Shown one piece after another: positions 18,898-28,885 of a stretch of DNA of 64,000 nucleotides. Under the pieces are notes generated by a model. The model saw nothing but the letters and a program-made list of their open reading frames with translations. It was not told where the DNA came from and did no database searches. The translations under genes were made by a program, and so were the position numbers. Location of the stretch: assembly GCF_014200755.1 (NCBI RefSeq), contig NZ_JACHCM010000002.1, forward strand, positions 248,001 through 312,000, read 5' to 3'. Numbering within the stretch: position 1 is the stretch's first letter; each line of letters begins with the position of its first letter. The DNA is from Rhodanobacter sp. ANJX3. GTDB lineage: Bacteria; Pseudomonadota; Gammaproteobacteria; Xanthomonadales; Rhodanobacteraceae.

Positions 18898-21069
18898 ATG
18901 AAGCGCAGCCGCAAAGTGCTGACATGGATCGGCGGAATATTCCTGGCGCTGATGGCGGTGCTGGTCGTCGTCATCGCCACTTTCGACTGGAATCGGCTCA
19001 AGCCGTTTATCGACGACAAGGTGAGCCAGGCCATCGGTCGTCCTTTTGCGATCCAGGGAAACCTCAGCGTCGACTGGCGACGCGAGCCCACCGAGGGTGG
19101 CTGGCATGCGTGGGTGCCATGGCCGGAGTTCACCGCTCAAAACATCCGCATCGGCAACCCGGTGTGGGCAGCGAAGCCCCAGTTCGCCCAGCTCGATGCG
19201 CTGCGCTTTCGCCTGTCGCCGTTGGCGCTGATCGCCCACACGGTCGACGTGCCGTCGCTGCAGCTGGTGCATCCGACCGTCGATCTGGAGCGCGACAAGC
19301 AGGACCGCGCAACGTGGGATTTCACGCTGCCGCAGAACGATGGCCAGCCGTCCACCTGGAGTCTGCAGCTCGGGTCGATCGGTTTCGATCGCGGCGAGGT
19401 GTCGCTGGATGACGCCGCCAGCAAGATCAAATTGCAAGTCGCCATCACGCCGCTGCAGCAGGCCATTCCCTACGACCAGCTCGTGGCCCAGCAGTCGGCC
19501 GCAACCCGTGCGCAAACCGGAACGAATACGAAATCGCTCAAAAAAGCCGCCTCGGCCGATGCGCCAGCCGATCCAAAGACGGCCGCTGCAGCATCCAAGA
19601 CCAGCTATCAGTTTGCCTGGAAGGCCGACGGCAGCTATCAAGGTGCAGCCGTCAGCGGCAGTGGAAAAACCGGCGCCGTACTGGCGCTCCAAGAAGCCAA
19701 CCAGCCATTCCCGGTGCAGGCGGACGTGCATATCGGTGACAGCCATATCGCGCTGGTCGGCACGCTGACCGATCCGGTGCATCTGGCGGCGCTGGATCTG
19801 AAACTGTGGTTCTCCGGCTCCAGCATGGCCAAGCTTTACGCGATCACCGGCGTCACTCTGCCCAACACGCCGCCTTACGCTACCGAAGGCCACTTGATCG
19901 CGCAGCTGCACAAGAACAACAGCCGCTTCAGCTACGAGAATTTCCATGGCCATATCGGCGGCAGCGACGCCAGCGGCAGCCTGCTCTATACCACCGGCGG
20001 CGCGCGGCCGAAGCTCAGCGGCAATCTGTCTTCGCAGCTGCTGCAGTTCGCCGATCTGGCGCCGCTGATCGGCGGTGGTTCCGATGAAGAAAAGAAGCAG
20101 CGCGGCGACAAGACCGTGCAGCCGAAGGACAAACTGCTGCCGGTCGAACCGTTCAGCACCGATCGCTGGAAAGCGATGGATGCCGACGTCACCTTCAGCG
20201 CCGCGCGCATCGTGCAGAACGACAAGCTGCCGATCAACTCGCTCGACACCCATTTGATCATGGACAGCGGCGTGCTGCAGCTGACGCCGCTGAACTTCGG
20301 CCTCGCCGGCGGCACCGTCCAGAGCACCATCCGCCTCGATGGCAGCAAGACGCCGCTACAGGGCACGATAAAAATCGGCGCGCGGCATCTCAAGCTCAAG
20401 CAGTTGTTCCCGACCTTTGCGCCGATGCGCACCGCGTTCGGCGAAATCAACGGCGACGTCAGCCTTACCGCACGCGGCAACTCCGTCGCTACCCTGCTCG
20501 GCAGTTCCAACGGCGAGATGAAGCTGCTGATGAACGACGGCGCGATCAGCAAGACCCTGCTGGAAACGGCCGGCCTCAACGTCGGCAACATCATCATCGG
20601 CAAGCTGTTCGGCGACCGCACGGTGCCGATCAACTGCGCTGCGTCGGACATGACAGCCAAGGACGGATTGTTCACCATGAACCTGTTCGTCTTCGACACT
20701 GATGACGCGGTGATCAAGGTCGACGGCACGGTGGACTTTGCCACGGAAAAGCTCGACCTCAACGTGCGGCCGCAGACCAAGGGCTTCCGCATCTTTTCGC
20801 TGCGCACGCCGCTGTATGCGCGCGGCACCCTGAAAAACCCGGATGTCGGCGTGCAGAAAGTGCCGTTGATCCTTCGCGGTGCGGGAGCGGTCACGCTGGG
20901 CGTGGTTGCCGCGCCGGCGGCTGCGCTGCTGGCGCTGATCTCGCCGAACCATGGCGACGATGGCGGCAACACGTGTCGCGATGTGCTGCAGCAGCTGCGC
21001 AACTCTGGCAGCGCCATGCCGGCAACCGAGGCGGCGACCAAGAGCGGCGTGCCGAAGAAGACCCATTAA
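18898..21069 (+). CDS. AsmA family protein
   Basis: About 723 aa. One N-terminal membrane helix (VLTWIGGIFLALMAVLVVVIATF) is followed by the AsmA start FDWNRLKPFIDDKVSQAIGRPFAIQGNLSVDW, a large repetitive beta-groove domain and the conserved C-terminal block GEMKLLMNDGAISKTLLETAGLNVGNIIIGKLFGDRTVPINCAASDMTAKDG. AsmA-like proteins span the periplasm and are thought to move phospholipids to the outer membrane. A Lys/Ala-rich insert near residues 200-235 is low-complexity. Monocistronic. Confidence 0.9.
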   Translation: MKRSRKVLTWIGGIFLALMAVLVVVIATFDWNRLKPFIDDKVSQAIGRPFAIQGNLSVDWRREPTEGGWHAWVPWPEFTAQNIRIGNPVWAAKPQFAQLDALRFRLSPLALIAHTVDVPSLQLVHPTVDLERDKQDRATWDFTLPQNDGQPSTWSLQLGSIGFDRGEVSLDDAASKIKLQVAITPLQQAIPYDQLVAQQSAATRAQTGTNTKSLKKAASADAPADPKTAAAASKTSYQFAWKADGSYQGAAVSGSGKTGAVLALQEANQPFPVQADVHIGDSHIALVGTLTDPVHLAALDLKLWFSGSSMAKLYAITGVTLPNTPPYATEGHLIAQLHKNNSRFSYENFHGHIGGSDASGSLLYTTGGARPKLSGNLSSQLLQFADLAPLIGGGSDEEKKQRGDKTVQPKDKLLPVEPFSTDRWKAMDADVTFSAARIVQNDKLPINSLDTHLIMDSGVLQLTPLNFGLAGGTVQSTIRLDGSKTPLQGTIKIGARHLKLKQLFPTFAPMRTAFGEINGDVSLTARGNSVATLLGSSNGEMKLLMNDGAISKTLLETAGLNVGNIIIGKLFGDRTVPINCAASDMTAKDGLFTMNLFVFDTDDAVIKVDGTVDFATEKLDLNVRPQTKGFRIFSLRTPLYARGTLKNPDVGVQKVPLILRGAGAVTLGVVAAPAAALLALISPNHGDDGGNTCRDVLQQLRNSGSAMPATEAATKSGVPKKTH

Positions 21070-21169
21070 CCCAAACCGATCGAGCCAACCCGGCGGCCTC
21101 ACCGGGTTGGCGGACCAAGCTAGCACCCGTCCGGCTAGAATGCGCCTTCTCCCACGATGTGACTGACGC

Positions 21170-22099
21170 ATGCAAGCTGCAAGCAAGGCGCGCCTGCAGA
21201 TCCATTTCTGCGTGGTGCTGTGGGGCTTTACCGCCATCCTCGGCAAGCTGATCACCCTGCCCGCGCTACCGCTGGTGTGGTGGCGCATGCTGCTGGTCTC
21301 CGGGGCACTGTTGCTGCTACCGAAGGTCTGGCGTGGCCTGAGTGCCATGCCGGCACGAGTGCGCTGGGCGTATGCCGGCATCGGCGTGCTGGTCTCGCTG
21401 CACTGGCTGAGCTTTTATGCCGCGATCAAGCTTTCCAACGCGTCGGTGGGCGCCACTTGCATCGCGCTGGGGCCGGTCTTTCTGGCATTCATCGAACCAT
21501 GGATCGCCCGCCGCAAGTTCGATCCGCGCGAACTGCTGATCGGCGCAGCGGTAGTGCCCGGCGTGGCGATGGTGGTGGGCGGCGTGCCGCACGGCATGCG
21601 CCCGGGTATTCTGGTCGGCGTGCTGTCGGCGCTGTTCGTGGCCTTGTTCGGCTCGCTCAACAAGCGGCTGGTGGATCACGGCGATCCGCTGACGGTGACC
21701 TGCATCGAGATGGGTACGGGCGCGCTGTTTCTCACCGCCATGGCACCCTTCTTTCCGCATGCCGGCGCGGCGTTCGTATGGCCGAATCTGCATGACACCT
21801 GGATGCTGCTGGCGCTGTCGTTCGGCTGCACGCTGCTGCCATTCGCCCTGGCCCTGGTCGCTTTGCGTCATATCAGCGCGTTCGGCACGCAGATGATCAC
21901 CAACCTCGAACCGGTGTACGCCATCGTGCTGGCGATCGTGCTGCTGCACGAGCAGCGCGAGTTGGACGGCTGGTTCTATGCAGGCGTGGTGGTGATCCTC
22001 GCCGCCGTATTCATGCATCCGCTGCTCCATCGCCGGCAGGGTGCGACGCAGCAGCCGGAGCTGCTGAGCACCGCGGAAAGCCACGGCATGGTGGAGTAA
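21170..22099 (+). CDS. EamA/DMT superfamily exporter
   Basis: About 309 aa with about ten hydrophobic helices in two EamA repeats (start LQIHFCVVLWGFTAILGKLITLPALPLVWWRMLLVSGALLLL; second repeat GILVGVLSALFVALFGSLNKRLVDHGDPLTVTCIEMGTGALFLT). The C-terminal repeat ends SAFGTQMITNLEPVYAIVLAIVLLHEQ, a conserved EamA signature. It exports small metabolites or imports amino acids/nucleotides; the substrate cannot be told. Confidence 0.9.
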   Translation: MQAASKARLQIHFCVVLWGFTAILGKLITLPALPLVWWRMLLVSGALLLLPKVWRGLSAMPARVRWAYAGIGVLVSLHWLSFYAAIKLSNASVGATCIALGPVFLAFIEPWIARRKFDPRELLIGAAVVPGVAMVVGGVPHGMRPGILVGVLSALFVALFGSLNKRLVDHGDPLTVTCIEMGTGALFLTAMAPFFPHAGAAFVWPNLHDTWMLLALSFGCTLLPFALALVALRHISAFGTQMITNLEPVYAIVLAIVLLHEQRELDGWFYAGVVVILAAVFMHPLLHRRQGATQQPELLSTAESHGMVE

Positions 22100-22123
22100 T
22101 GCACTCGCGCTTCGGGCGCCCGG

Positions 22124-25033
22124 TCAGGCGCCGATGACCTCGCTGACGACCCGATCGCGACCTTCGCTCTTGGCGGCATACAGCGCGTCATCGGCGCGAC
22201 GGATAACGTCTTCGACGGTGACCGTTTCGCCGCCGACCCAGACCAGGCCGATGCTCAGCGTGACGCGAAACTGATCGCCGTGCCAACTGTGCGCGATGGC
22301 GCTCACCGCCTGCTGGATCTGCAGCATGCGATTTTCCGCATCGAGATGACCGATGCCCGGCAGCACCATCAGAATTTCTTCGCCGCCGTAACGACCCAGC
22401 TGATCGCCGCCGCGCACATACGACTGCAGCTGCTCGGCAATCGTCTGCAGAGTGGCATCGCCGGCCTGATGGCCGAAGGTATCGTTGATCCGCTTGAAGT
22501 GGTCGGCATCGATCAAGGCTACCGCCAGGCCCGGCGATACGCGCGCGCCTTTTTCCAGATGCGCGGCCAGCAGACCGAGAATCGCCATGCGGTTGTACAA
22601 GCCGGTGAGACCGTCGTGGGTGGCCTGCACATAGAGCTCGGCGCGAGCCCGCTCCAGCTCACGCTTCTCTTCGGTAAGCTCGGCCGTACGCTTGGCCACC
22701 ATCGCCTCCAGGCGGCGGTTCTGCCCTCGCAGCAGGCGTGAGCGCCAGCGCCAGACCAGGGCAAGCATCAGGACTGCCAGCACGATCTCCAGCGGATAAG
22801 TCCACCATGCAAACCACCACGGCGCGGGAATCCGGAAAGTGAACGTGGCCGAGGATGAAACCGAACGCCGATCTTCATCGATCGACTGCACTTCGAAACG
22901 ATAGTGGCCCGACGGCAGCCCGGTGAAATTGATCACATGCGACGAGGTTTCGATCCAGTCCGAGCCCTGCAGCCGATAGCGGAAGTGCGGCGCGCTGCTG
23001 GAAACCCGGCCGAGCAAGGTGTAACGCACAATCAGCGGCGCGTGGTTGCCGTCGTTCGGCACGGTATCGCCCTCGTTGACCGGCTGCGCGCCATGCATCA
23101 CCGAGGTGATCACCACTGTATGCGGGCTGGCCGACAGCATGTCCTCGGGTCGCAGCACGTGGCTGATGCCGACCGGCGTGCCGATCCAGATCGAGCCGTC
23201 GTCGTCCTCGAAAAACGTGTTCTGGTCGGTTTCGTCCCAGATCAGTCCGTCGTCCGGCGACAGATGCGTCCAGCTGTGGCCGTTGAAAACGTCCACGCCG
23301 CCACCGCCGCCCGTCCATATCCAGCCGCGCCGATCGCGCCGGATGAAATACACCAGCGAACGTTGCAGCCAGCTATCGTCCACCGCTGCGATGCTCAGCT
23401 GATCGCCGACCACCTTGCCGCGAAAGACGCCCGGCTCGTTCGCACCCAGCCACAGGCTGTCGTCGGTGCCGATAGTGATCGCGCTGAAGCCGGAGGCCAT
23501 GCTCACCTCGGTAGCGGCCATCAGCGTCCAGCGCTCGTCGGCGTAGCGCAGCACGCCAGCGTTGCAGGCAAACCACAGCGCGCCGTGGCTGTCTTCGGCG
23601 ATGTCCGAGCACTGGTTGTCGGTGCTTTGTTCCGCCGGCACGCGCTGCGGCGGCGCGCCGAGACGATCGATGTGATAAATCCCGTTGACCGTACCGATCC
23701 ACAGGCGGCCCTGCCGATCGAAAAACAGCACCTTGATGAAACTCGGCAGCCGCGCCACCAGCGCGGTGCGTTTGCTCACCGGGTCGTAGCGCAACAGGCG
23801 ATGTTCGTAGAGGCCGATCCAGATGGCACCGTCCGGCGCCTTGACCATCGACAGTACCTGTCGCGGCGCGGGCGAAATGCTGACCGGCCACGGACTCATG
23901 TGGGTCTGTCCACGCGGCAGCACGCTGCCGCCCAGTTCGTTGCCGAACCACATGGTGCCCTGGCCATCGCGAAGAATCGACCAGTTCGGCACGCTGTCCA
24001 GCCCCTGCCCGCGGCCCCAGCCATCGACGAGGCCATAGTTGCTCAGCCGAAAGATGCCGCGTCCGTAGGTGCCCAGCCACATCGTGCCGTCGCGGTCGAA
24101 CAGCACGGCGGTGATACCGATATCCGGCAGGCCGTTGCGCGCGTCGATGACATCCCAGTGCATGCCGTTCCAGCGCGCCAGGCCGTGGTTGGTGGGGGTG
24201 AGAACATGTCCCGCAGGATCCTCGATAAACGTGCCGTTGTCGGTGACGGTGTCCATGTCCTTGTCGGGCACGTCGCGCGCGACGAAGCGGGCGCTGCCGG
24301 CGGGCCGCGCCCGCACCTGATGCACGCCACGCAGCCACAGCGTGCCGTCGTTGTCCACGCGCATGCCCGACCAGGTGTCTGCCGGCACGCCTTCGTCGGC
24401 ACCGTGGATGCGGACCTGACCGTCGGCGCCGATCTCGCACAGGGCGGTGTCGCAGCCGATCCACAGGCCGTTCCGATAGGCAAAGACGGAGGTAATCCTG
24501 CGCAGCTGCGGATAGCGGTCTAGCTGCGCCGTGCTGAACATCGGCGCCAGTTGCCACTGGCCATCGGTATGACGCGGCGACAACACCATCAGCCGGTCAT
24601 TGCGAACCAGCAGCAGCCGGCCGTCGTCCAGCGCGACCAATTGTCTGGCCACATCGACCACCAGCGGCTTGCCATCGGGCTCCACTTTCTGGAAATGCAG
24701 GCCGTCGCCCACGCGCAGGCCCGACTGTGTGGCTACCCAGAATCGTCCGGTGTTCACGTTCTCGACGATGGACGTGACGTACTCGCCCTTGTCGAAACCT
24801 TCCGCGCGGCCCATGCGCACGAAGTTGGTGCCGTCGAAACGGTACAGACCCATCTCCGAACAGGCCCAGATAAAGCCGCGATGATCCTGCAGCATGCAGT
24901 TGATGGTCTGGCTTTCCAGCCCGGATTTGCGGTCGTAACTCTGGAAGGAATACTGTTGCGCCCGCACGGGCAAGCACGCCAGCGCGAGCAGCGCAGCGGC
25001 CACAATCCACAAGTGTCGAAGCGTCGCGCTCAT
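22124..25033 (-). CDS. Membrane-bound propeller sensor diguanylate cyclase
   Basis: A 969-aa protein. A signal peptide (LWIVAAALLALACLPVRA) is followed by two-component-regulator-propeller repeats through about residue 640, a Y_Y_Y domain (FRYRLQGSDWIETSSHVINFTGLPSGHYRFEVQ), one membrane helix (about 735-757), a coiled coil (RRLEAMVAKRTAELTEEKRELERARAEL) and a C-terminal GGDEF domain. The active site reads GGEEI and an RGGD inhibitory site sits five residues upstream, so it should make cyclic di-GMP with product feedback. The periplasmic propeller is probably the sensor, possibly for glycans. Monocistronic. Confidence 0.92.
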   Translation of the reverse strand: MSATLRHLWIVAAALLALACLPVRAQQYSFQSYDRKSGLESQTINCMLQDHRGFIWACSEMGLYRFDGTNFVRMGRAEGFDKGEYVTSIVENVNTGRFWVATQSGLRVGDGLHFQKVEPDGKPLVVDVARQLVALDDGRLLLVRNDRLMVLSPRHTDGQWQLAPMFSTAQLDRYPQLRRITSVFAYRNGLWIGCDTALCEIGADGQVRIHGADEGVPADTWSGMRVDNDGTLWLRGVHQVRARPAGSARFVARDVPDKDMDTVTDNGTFIEDPAGHVLTPTNHGLARWNGMHWDVIDARNGLPDIGITAVLFDRDGTMWLGTYGRGIFRLSNYGLVDGWGRGQGLDSVPNWSILRDGQGTMWFGNELGGSVLPRGQTHMSPWPVSISPAPRQVLSMVKAPDGAIWIGLYEHRLLRYDPVSKRTALVARLPSFIKVLFFDRQGRLWIGTVNGIYHIDRLGAPPQRVPAEQSTDNQCSDIAEDSHGALWFACNAGVLRYADERWTLMAATEVSMASGFSAITIGTDDSLWLGANEPGVFRGKVVGDQLSIAAVDDSWLQRSLVYFIRRDRRGWIWTGGGGGVDVFNGHSWTHLSPDDGLIWDETDQNTFFEDDDGSIWIGTPVGISHVLRPEDMLSASPHTVVITSVMHGAQPVNEGDTVPNDGNHAPLIVRYTLLGRVSSSAPHFRYRLQGSDWIETSSHVINFTGLPSGHYRFEVQSIDEDRRSVSSSATFTFRIPAPWWFAWWTYPLEIVLAVLMLALVWRWRSRLLRGQNRRLEAMVAKRTAELTEEKRELERARAELYVQATHDGLTGLYNRMAILGLLAAHLEKGARVSPGLAVALIDADHFKRINDTFGHQAGDATLQTIAEQLQSYVRGGDQLGRYGGEEILMVLPGIGHLDAENRMLQIQQAVSAIAHSWHGDQFRVTLSIGLVWVGGETVTVEDVIRRADDALYAAKSEGRDRVVSEVIGA

Positions 25034-25178
25034 CGACTCGGGGCCCCTTTCCCGATACCAAGCGGCACCGATAACTCACCTACTCGGCCATATTGTGGCA
25101 TGGCGGCCCATGGTGGCCCATGGTGGCCCAGCGGCGAGAAGGGGTTCGCCACGCAGTTGCGCCAGGCGCGAGGACGGC

Positions 25179-25883
25179 TCAGTGGCGGCGATGCGATGCC
25201 TTGACGGCAGGCGGCGGCGCAACGCTGGTCGGCGCCGCCGGCATCGCCATCGCCGGAACGTCGCCAGCATCGCCCCCCTGGTCGACCGCGCTGCCCGCGC
25301 GCTGCTCGGCCGGGCGGTCGGCGGCTTTCCCGTCGCGATCCATCTCGCTCATATCCATATCGTCATCCGGCGGCGCCTTGGCCACCATGTCCTTGTACTG
25401 CTTCGGCGACAGGTCTGGCAGCTTCTGCAGAAACGCGACCATGCTCCAGATCGTGGCATCGTCGTGGCTGCCGCCCCAGGCCGGCATCGCACTCATCTTG
25501 ATGCCGTGCTTGATCACCCAGAAGGCCTCGCCAGGCGCCACCCGCAGCCGGGCCAGATTGGGCGGCTGCGGATACAGGCCGGGTCGTATTTCCGAGTCCT
25601 TCATGCCCGGCGTGAGATGGCATTGCGTGCACATCGCCGCATACTGGCCGGCGCCCTTGAGGATCAAGGCCGGGTCTTCCAGATCCGGCACCTGCACGTG
25701 GCGTGCACGCACCGTGATCGAGCGTTCGCGCAGCGTCTGCAGCAGGGCAAACACCGGGCGGGTGTGATGATCGTCCGCGCCGATGTTGTAGATGCCGGAA
25801 TAAACGAACGCGCCGATGCCGACCGCCCCTATTGCCCCAAGAATGACGATCGTGATGACGACTCGCCTGATCGCTTGCATCAT
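25179..25883 (-). CDS. Membrane-anchored cytochrome c
   Basis: About 234 aa. An N-terminal anchor (VVITIVILGAIGAVGIGAFVYSG) leads to a class I cytochrome c domain with one heme site (YAAMCTQCHLTPGMKDSEIRPG; CTQCH) and a distal Met candidate in MSAMPAWGGSHDD. The C-terminal 70 residues are Asp/Met- then Ala/Pro-rich (DDDMDMSEMDRDG), possibly metal-binding. It follows copB by 64 bp in the same direction, so it is probably the last gene of the copper unit. Start 25883 is chosen over 25910 because GGGAG precedes it. Confidence 0.82.
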   Translation of the reverse strand: MMQAIRRVVITIVILGAIGAVGIGAFVYSGIYNIGADDHHTRPVFALLQTLRERSITVRARHVQVPDLEDPALILKGAGQYAAMCTQCHLTPGMKDSEIRPGLYPQPPNLARLRVAPGEAFWVIKHGIKMSAMPAWGGSHDDATIWSMVAFLQKLPDLSPKQYKDMVAKAPPDDDMDMSEMDRDGKAADRPAEQRAGSAVDQGGDAGDVPAMAMPAAPTSVAPPPAVKASHRRH

Positions 25884-25946
25884 GAAAATCTCCCGCTGAA
25901 ATATCGCCAAAAATAGAAATAAAAGTAGACGTCCAAGTTCGAAATC

Positions 25947-27065
25947 TCAAAACCAGAAACGCACGCCGGCCACCCACTGCCGATCGAACGCGCCCTGATG
26001 ATCGTCGCGCAAAAAGTCAGCCGTGCGACCGTAACGATTCGTCCACACCACGCCGACGTAGGGCGCAAACTGCCGGCCGATTTCGTAACGCAGACGCAGG
26101 CCAAGCTGCGCATCCGACAGGCCGCTGCCGATGCGCCGTGACGGATCGGACTGGCCGTATAGATTGACTTCGAACTCCGGCTGCAGGATCAGCCGCTGGG
26201 TAAACAGCAAGTCGTACTCCGCGCGAAAACGCGCCGCCGTGCGGCCGCTGTCGCCAAGATACGCCGTCGCCTCGAGCTCGAACCAGTATGGCGACAAACC
26301 CTGCACGCCGAAGGCGGCCCAGTCGCGATTCGGACCCTGACCGATATCCCGCCGCAGACCGAGCTGCGTGCTCCAGTAGGTCGCTACGGTGTGATTCCAC
26401 AGCGCCTCGATGTCGCCATCATCCAGCCGGCCACGATAGCGCTCGCCTTCGGTACGCAACCACAGCTTGTCGTCATCGTTGCCGTACCAGGCCTCCGCCT
26501 CCCACGACTGCCCGTTGGCATCCCTGTCGTGGAACGCCTCGAACTGATCGATCGTCAGCATGCTTTGCGGCGCGTTGTCCTGCATGTCCATGCCGCGCAT
26601 CGGACCGTAGCCGATGCCATCGGAGTAATCCGCGCTGCGTGCATTCGCCGGCGCGCTGCCGCCCTGCATCGGACCCATCCGCATGCCGGACATGCCGCCG
26701 CTTTGCTCTGATGGCATCGAACCGTGATGCATGACGCCGGGAGTGGCCGCTGGCGCAGGTGCAGAATTCGTCGCCGGCATGGACGCATGATCCATGCCCT
26801 GCATGCCGTCCATGCTCCGCATATCGCCGGAGGCCGAAGCACTCTTGGCCGGAGCGGGCTTCGCCGTGCTCGCCGGTGCCGTCGGCGTGCCCATGTCCAT
26901 GCCGGGCATGCTGTCGTGATCCATCCCAGACATGTCCGATGACGATGTGCTGCTGGACGACGCCGGCGCCGTTTGCGCGACCGCCGTCGACACGCAGGCG
27001 TACAGCACTGTCGCCATCAACCACGATCTCTGAGCGACGGTTGGGACGAGGTTGTGCGAACTCAT
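25947..27065 (-). CDS. copB: CopB copper-resistance outer-membrane protein
   Basis: About 372 aa. A signal peptide (LMATVLYACVSTAVAQ) precedes a Met/His-rich region with repeated copper-binding motifs (MSGMDHDSMPGMDMG, MDGMQGMDHASMP, MSGMRMGPMQGG) up to about residue 170. The remainder is the conserved CopB beta-barrel (LTIDQFEAFHDRDANGQSWEAEAWYGNDDDKLWLRTEGER..., ending WVAGVRFWF). It binds or transports copper at the outer membrane. The start overlaps the copA stop (ATGA), showing translational coupling. Confidence 0.94.
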   Translation of the reverse strand: MSSHNLVPTVAQRSWLMATVLYACVSTAVAQTAPASSSSTSSSDMSGMDHDSMPGMDMGTPTAPASTAKPAPAKSASASGDMRSMDGMQGMDHASMPATNSAPAPAATPGVMHHGSMPSEQSGGMSGMRMGPMQGGSAPANARSADYSDGIGYGPMRGMDMQDNAPQSMLTIDQFEAFHDRDANGQSWEAEAWYGNDDDKLWLRTEGERYRGRLDDGDIEALWNHTVATYWSTQLGLRRDIGQGPNRDWAAFGVQGLSPYWFELEATAYLGDSGRTAARFRAEYDLLFTQRLILQPEFEVNLYGQSDPSRRIGSGLSDAQLGLRLRYEIGRQFAPYVGVVWTNRYGRTADFLRDDHQGAFDRQWVAGVRFWF

Positions 27066-28786
27066 GCCACCACCACTTCGCGGAACATGCCCGCTTCCAT
27101 GTGATAGAGCATGTGGCAGTGATACGCCCAACGCCCGGGCGCGTCGGCGGTCACTGCATAGGTGATGCGCTGCGCCGGCTGCACGTTGATGGTGTGCTTG
27201 CGCACCTGGAATTGCCCGTGCGGATTTTCCAGCTCGCTCCACATGCCGTGCAGATGGATCGGATGATTCATCATGGTGTCGTTGACCAAAACGATGCGCA
27301 GCCGCTCGCCCCGACGAAAATGCACCGGCGCCGCGTCGGAAAACTTCACGCCGTCGAACGACCACATATAGCGTTCCATATTGCCGGTGAGGTGCAGCTC
27401 GATTTCGCGATTCGGTTCGCGCGTATCGATCGATCCGCCGACGGTGTGCAGATCGGCGTAGGTGAGCGCGCGTCGGCCGTTGTCGCGCAGGCCGACACCC
27501 GGATCGTCGAGGTTGGTGCGCGGCATGTCGACTTGCATGTCGACCCCGGGGCCGTACTCGGTACGCGCATGATGCACGGCCGGCGCGTCGCCCGTGCTCA
27601 TACCGGCCATGCTGCCGCGATCGCCGGCACCCGACATCGCCATCGCGCCCATCATGTCCTGCATGCCGAGCTGCACGATGCGGTCGACCTCGGGCACTGC
27701 CGCCTCCATACCGGCGCGCGGCGCCAGCGTGCCGCGGGCGTAGCCGCTGCGGTCGATCGACTGGGCGAACACGGTATAGGCACGATCCTCCTGCGGCTCG
27801 ACGACTACGTCGTAGGTTTCCGCCACGGCGATGCGAAATTCATCGATCGACACCGGCTCCACGGTCTGACCGTCGGCCGCGACCACAGTCATTTTCAAGC
27901 CCGGAATACGCACGTCGAAAAGGCTCATCGACGAGCCGTTGATAAAGCGCAGCCGGATCGTTTCGCCGGGACGGAACAGGCCGGTCCAGTTGGCCGCCGG
28001 CGCGGCACCGTTCATCAGATAGGTATAGGTGTAAGCGGAGACGTCGCTGAAATCGGTCGGGTTCATACGCATGACGTTCCACATCTTGCGCTCGGCCAGT
28101 GCCTTGCCGATGCCCTGCTCACGCACGTCGCGCGCAAAGTTCGGCGCCGTGGGCATGGCGCGGTTGTAATAGTCGCTGCGCTTCTTCAGCGTGGCGCAGA
28201 TGCGCTCGGGGTCTTGGTCGCTCCAGTCGCTGAGCAGCACGACATAATCGCGATCGGCGGCATGGCGATCCGGCTCGATCGGATCGACGATCAGCGCACC
28301 GTACAAACCCGTCTGCTCCTGAAAACGCGAGTGCGAGTGGTACCAGTAGGTGCCCGACTGCTTCAACGCAAACCGGTAGACGAACGTCTCGCCGGGCGCA
28401 ATGCCGTCGAAGCTGATGCCAGGCACACCATCCATCTCGTACGGCAGCACGATGCCGTGCCAGTGGATCGAGGTCGGCACCTTCAGCCGGTTGGTGACGC
28501 GCAGCGTCAGCGCGCTGCCCTCCTTGCAGCGGAGAACGGGGCCCGGCACACCGCCATTGACCGTCGTCGCCGGGCGGGTATTGCCGGTGATATTGACCGG
28601 CGTGTCGGCGATATCCAGCGCAAAGTCGCTGCCGCTGAGCACCGTCGGCTGGCCTGGGCTGCTCAGCGCCCACGCGTTGGAAGGACTCAGCAGGCCCAGG
28701 CCGGCGGCCGCACCGCCCAGCGCAAGGCCCTGAACAAAGCGGCGCCGCGAAAGGTCAGCCGCGTAGGAAGGAAATCGATGTTTCAT
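27062..28786 (-). CDS. copA: CopA periplasmic multicopper oxidase
   Basis: About 574 aa; Tat signal MKHRFPSYAADLSRRRFVQG fixes the start at 28786. The multicopper-oxidase sites are HWHG, WYHSHSRFQEQTG, HPIHLHG and the C-terminal HCHMLYHMEAGM, covering T1 and T2/T3 coppers. A Met-rich loop (MQDMMGAMAMSGAGDRGSMAGM, about residues 375-396) fits CopA/CueO-type Cu(I) oxidation. It works with CopB in periplasmic copper detoxification. The gap to the upstream copL-like gene is 99 bp. Confidence 0.96.
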   Translation of the reverse strand: MKHRFPSYAADLSRRRFVQGLALGGAAAGLGLLSPSNAWALSSPGQPTVLSGSDFALDIADTPVNITGNTRPATTVNGGVPGPVLRCKEGSALTLRVTNRLKVPTSIHWHGIVLPYEMDGVPGISFDGIAPGETFVYRFALKQSGTYWYHSHSRFQEQTGLYGALIVDPIEPDRHAADRDYVVLLSDWSDQDPERICATLKKRSDYYNRAMPTAPNFARDVREQGIGKALAERKMWNVMRMNPTDFSDVSAYTYTYLMNGAAPAANWTGLFRPGETIRLRFINGSSMSLFDVRIPGLKMTVVAADGQTVEPVSIDEFRIAVAETYDVVVEPQEDRAYTVFAQSIDRSGYARGTLAPRAGMEAAVPEVDRIVQLGMQDMMGAMAMSGAGDRGSMAGMSTGDAPAVHHARTEYGPGVDMQVDMPRTNLDDPGVGLRDNGRRALTYADLHTVGGSIDTREPNREIELHLTGNMERYMWSFDGVKFSDAAPVHFRRGERLRIVLVNDTMMNHPIHLHGMWSELENPHGQFQVRKHTINVQPAQRITYAVTADAPGRWAYHCHMLYHMEAGMFREVVVA

Positions 28787-28885
28787 GACGCTCTCCGCGC
28801 TGGCATCTATGGCGATGCCGGTCGTAGTTCCGGCGGCGCATGCGAACAGGCGCGCGCGAGCCGGGCTCATCGCGACGGGGGAGGA

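Noticed and set aside
25097..25130. Short tandem repeat of CCATGGTGGC near the start of the sensor diguanylate cyclase
   Set aside because: Only about three units, with no evident role; could be a chance GC-rich repeat.
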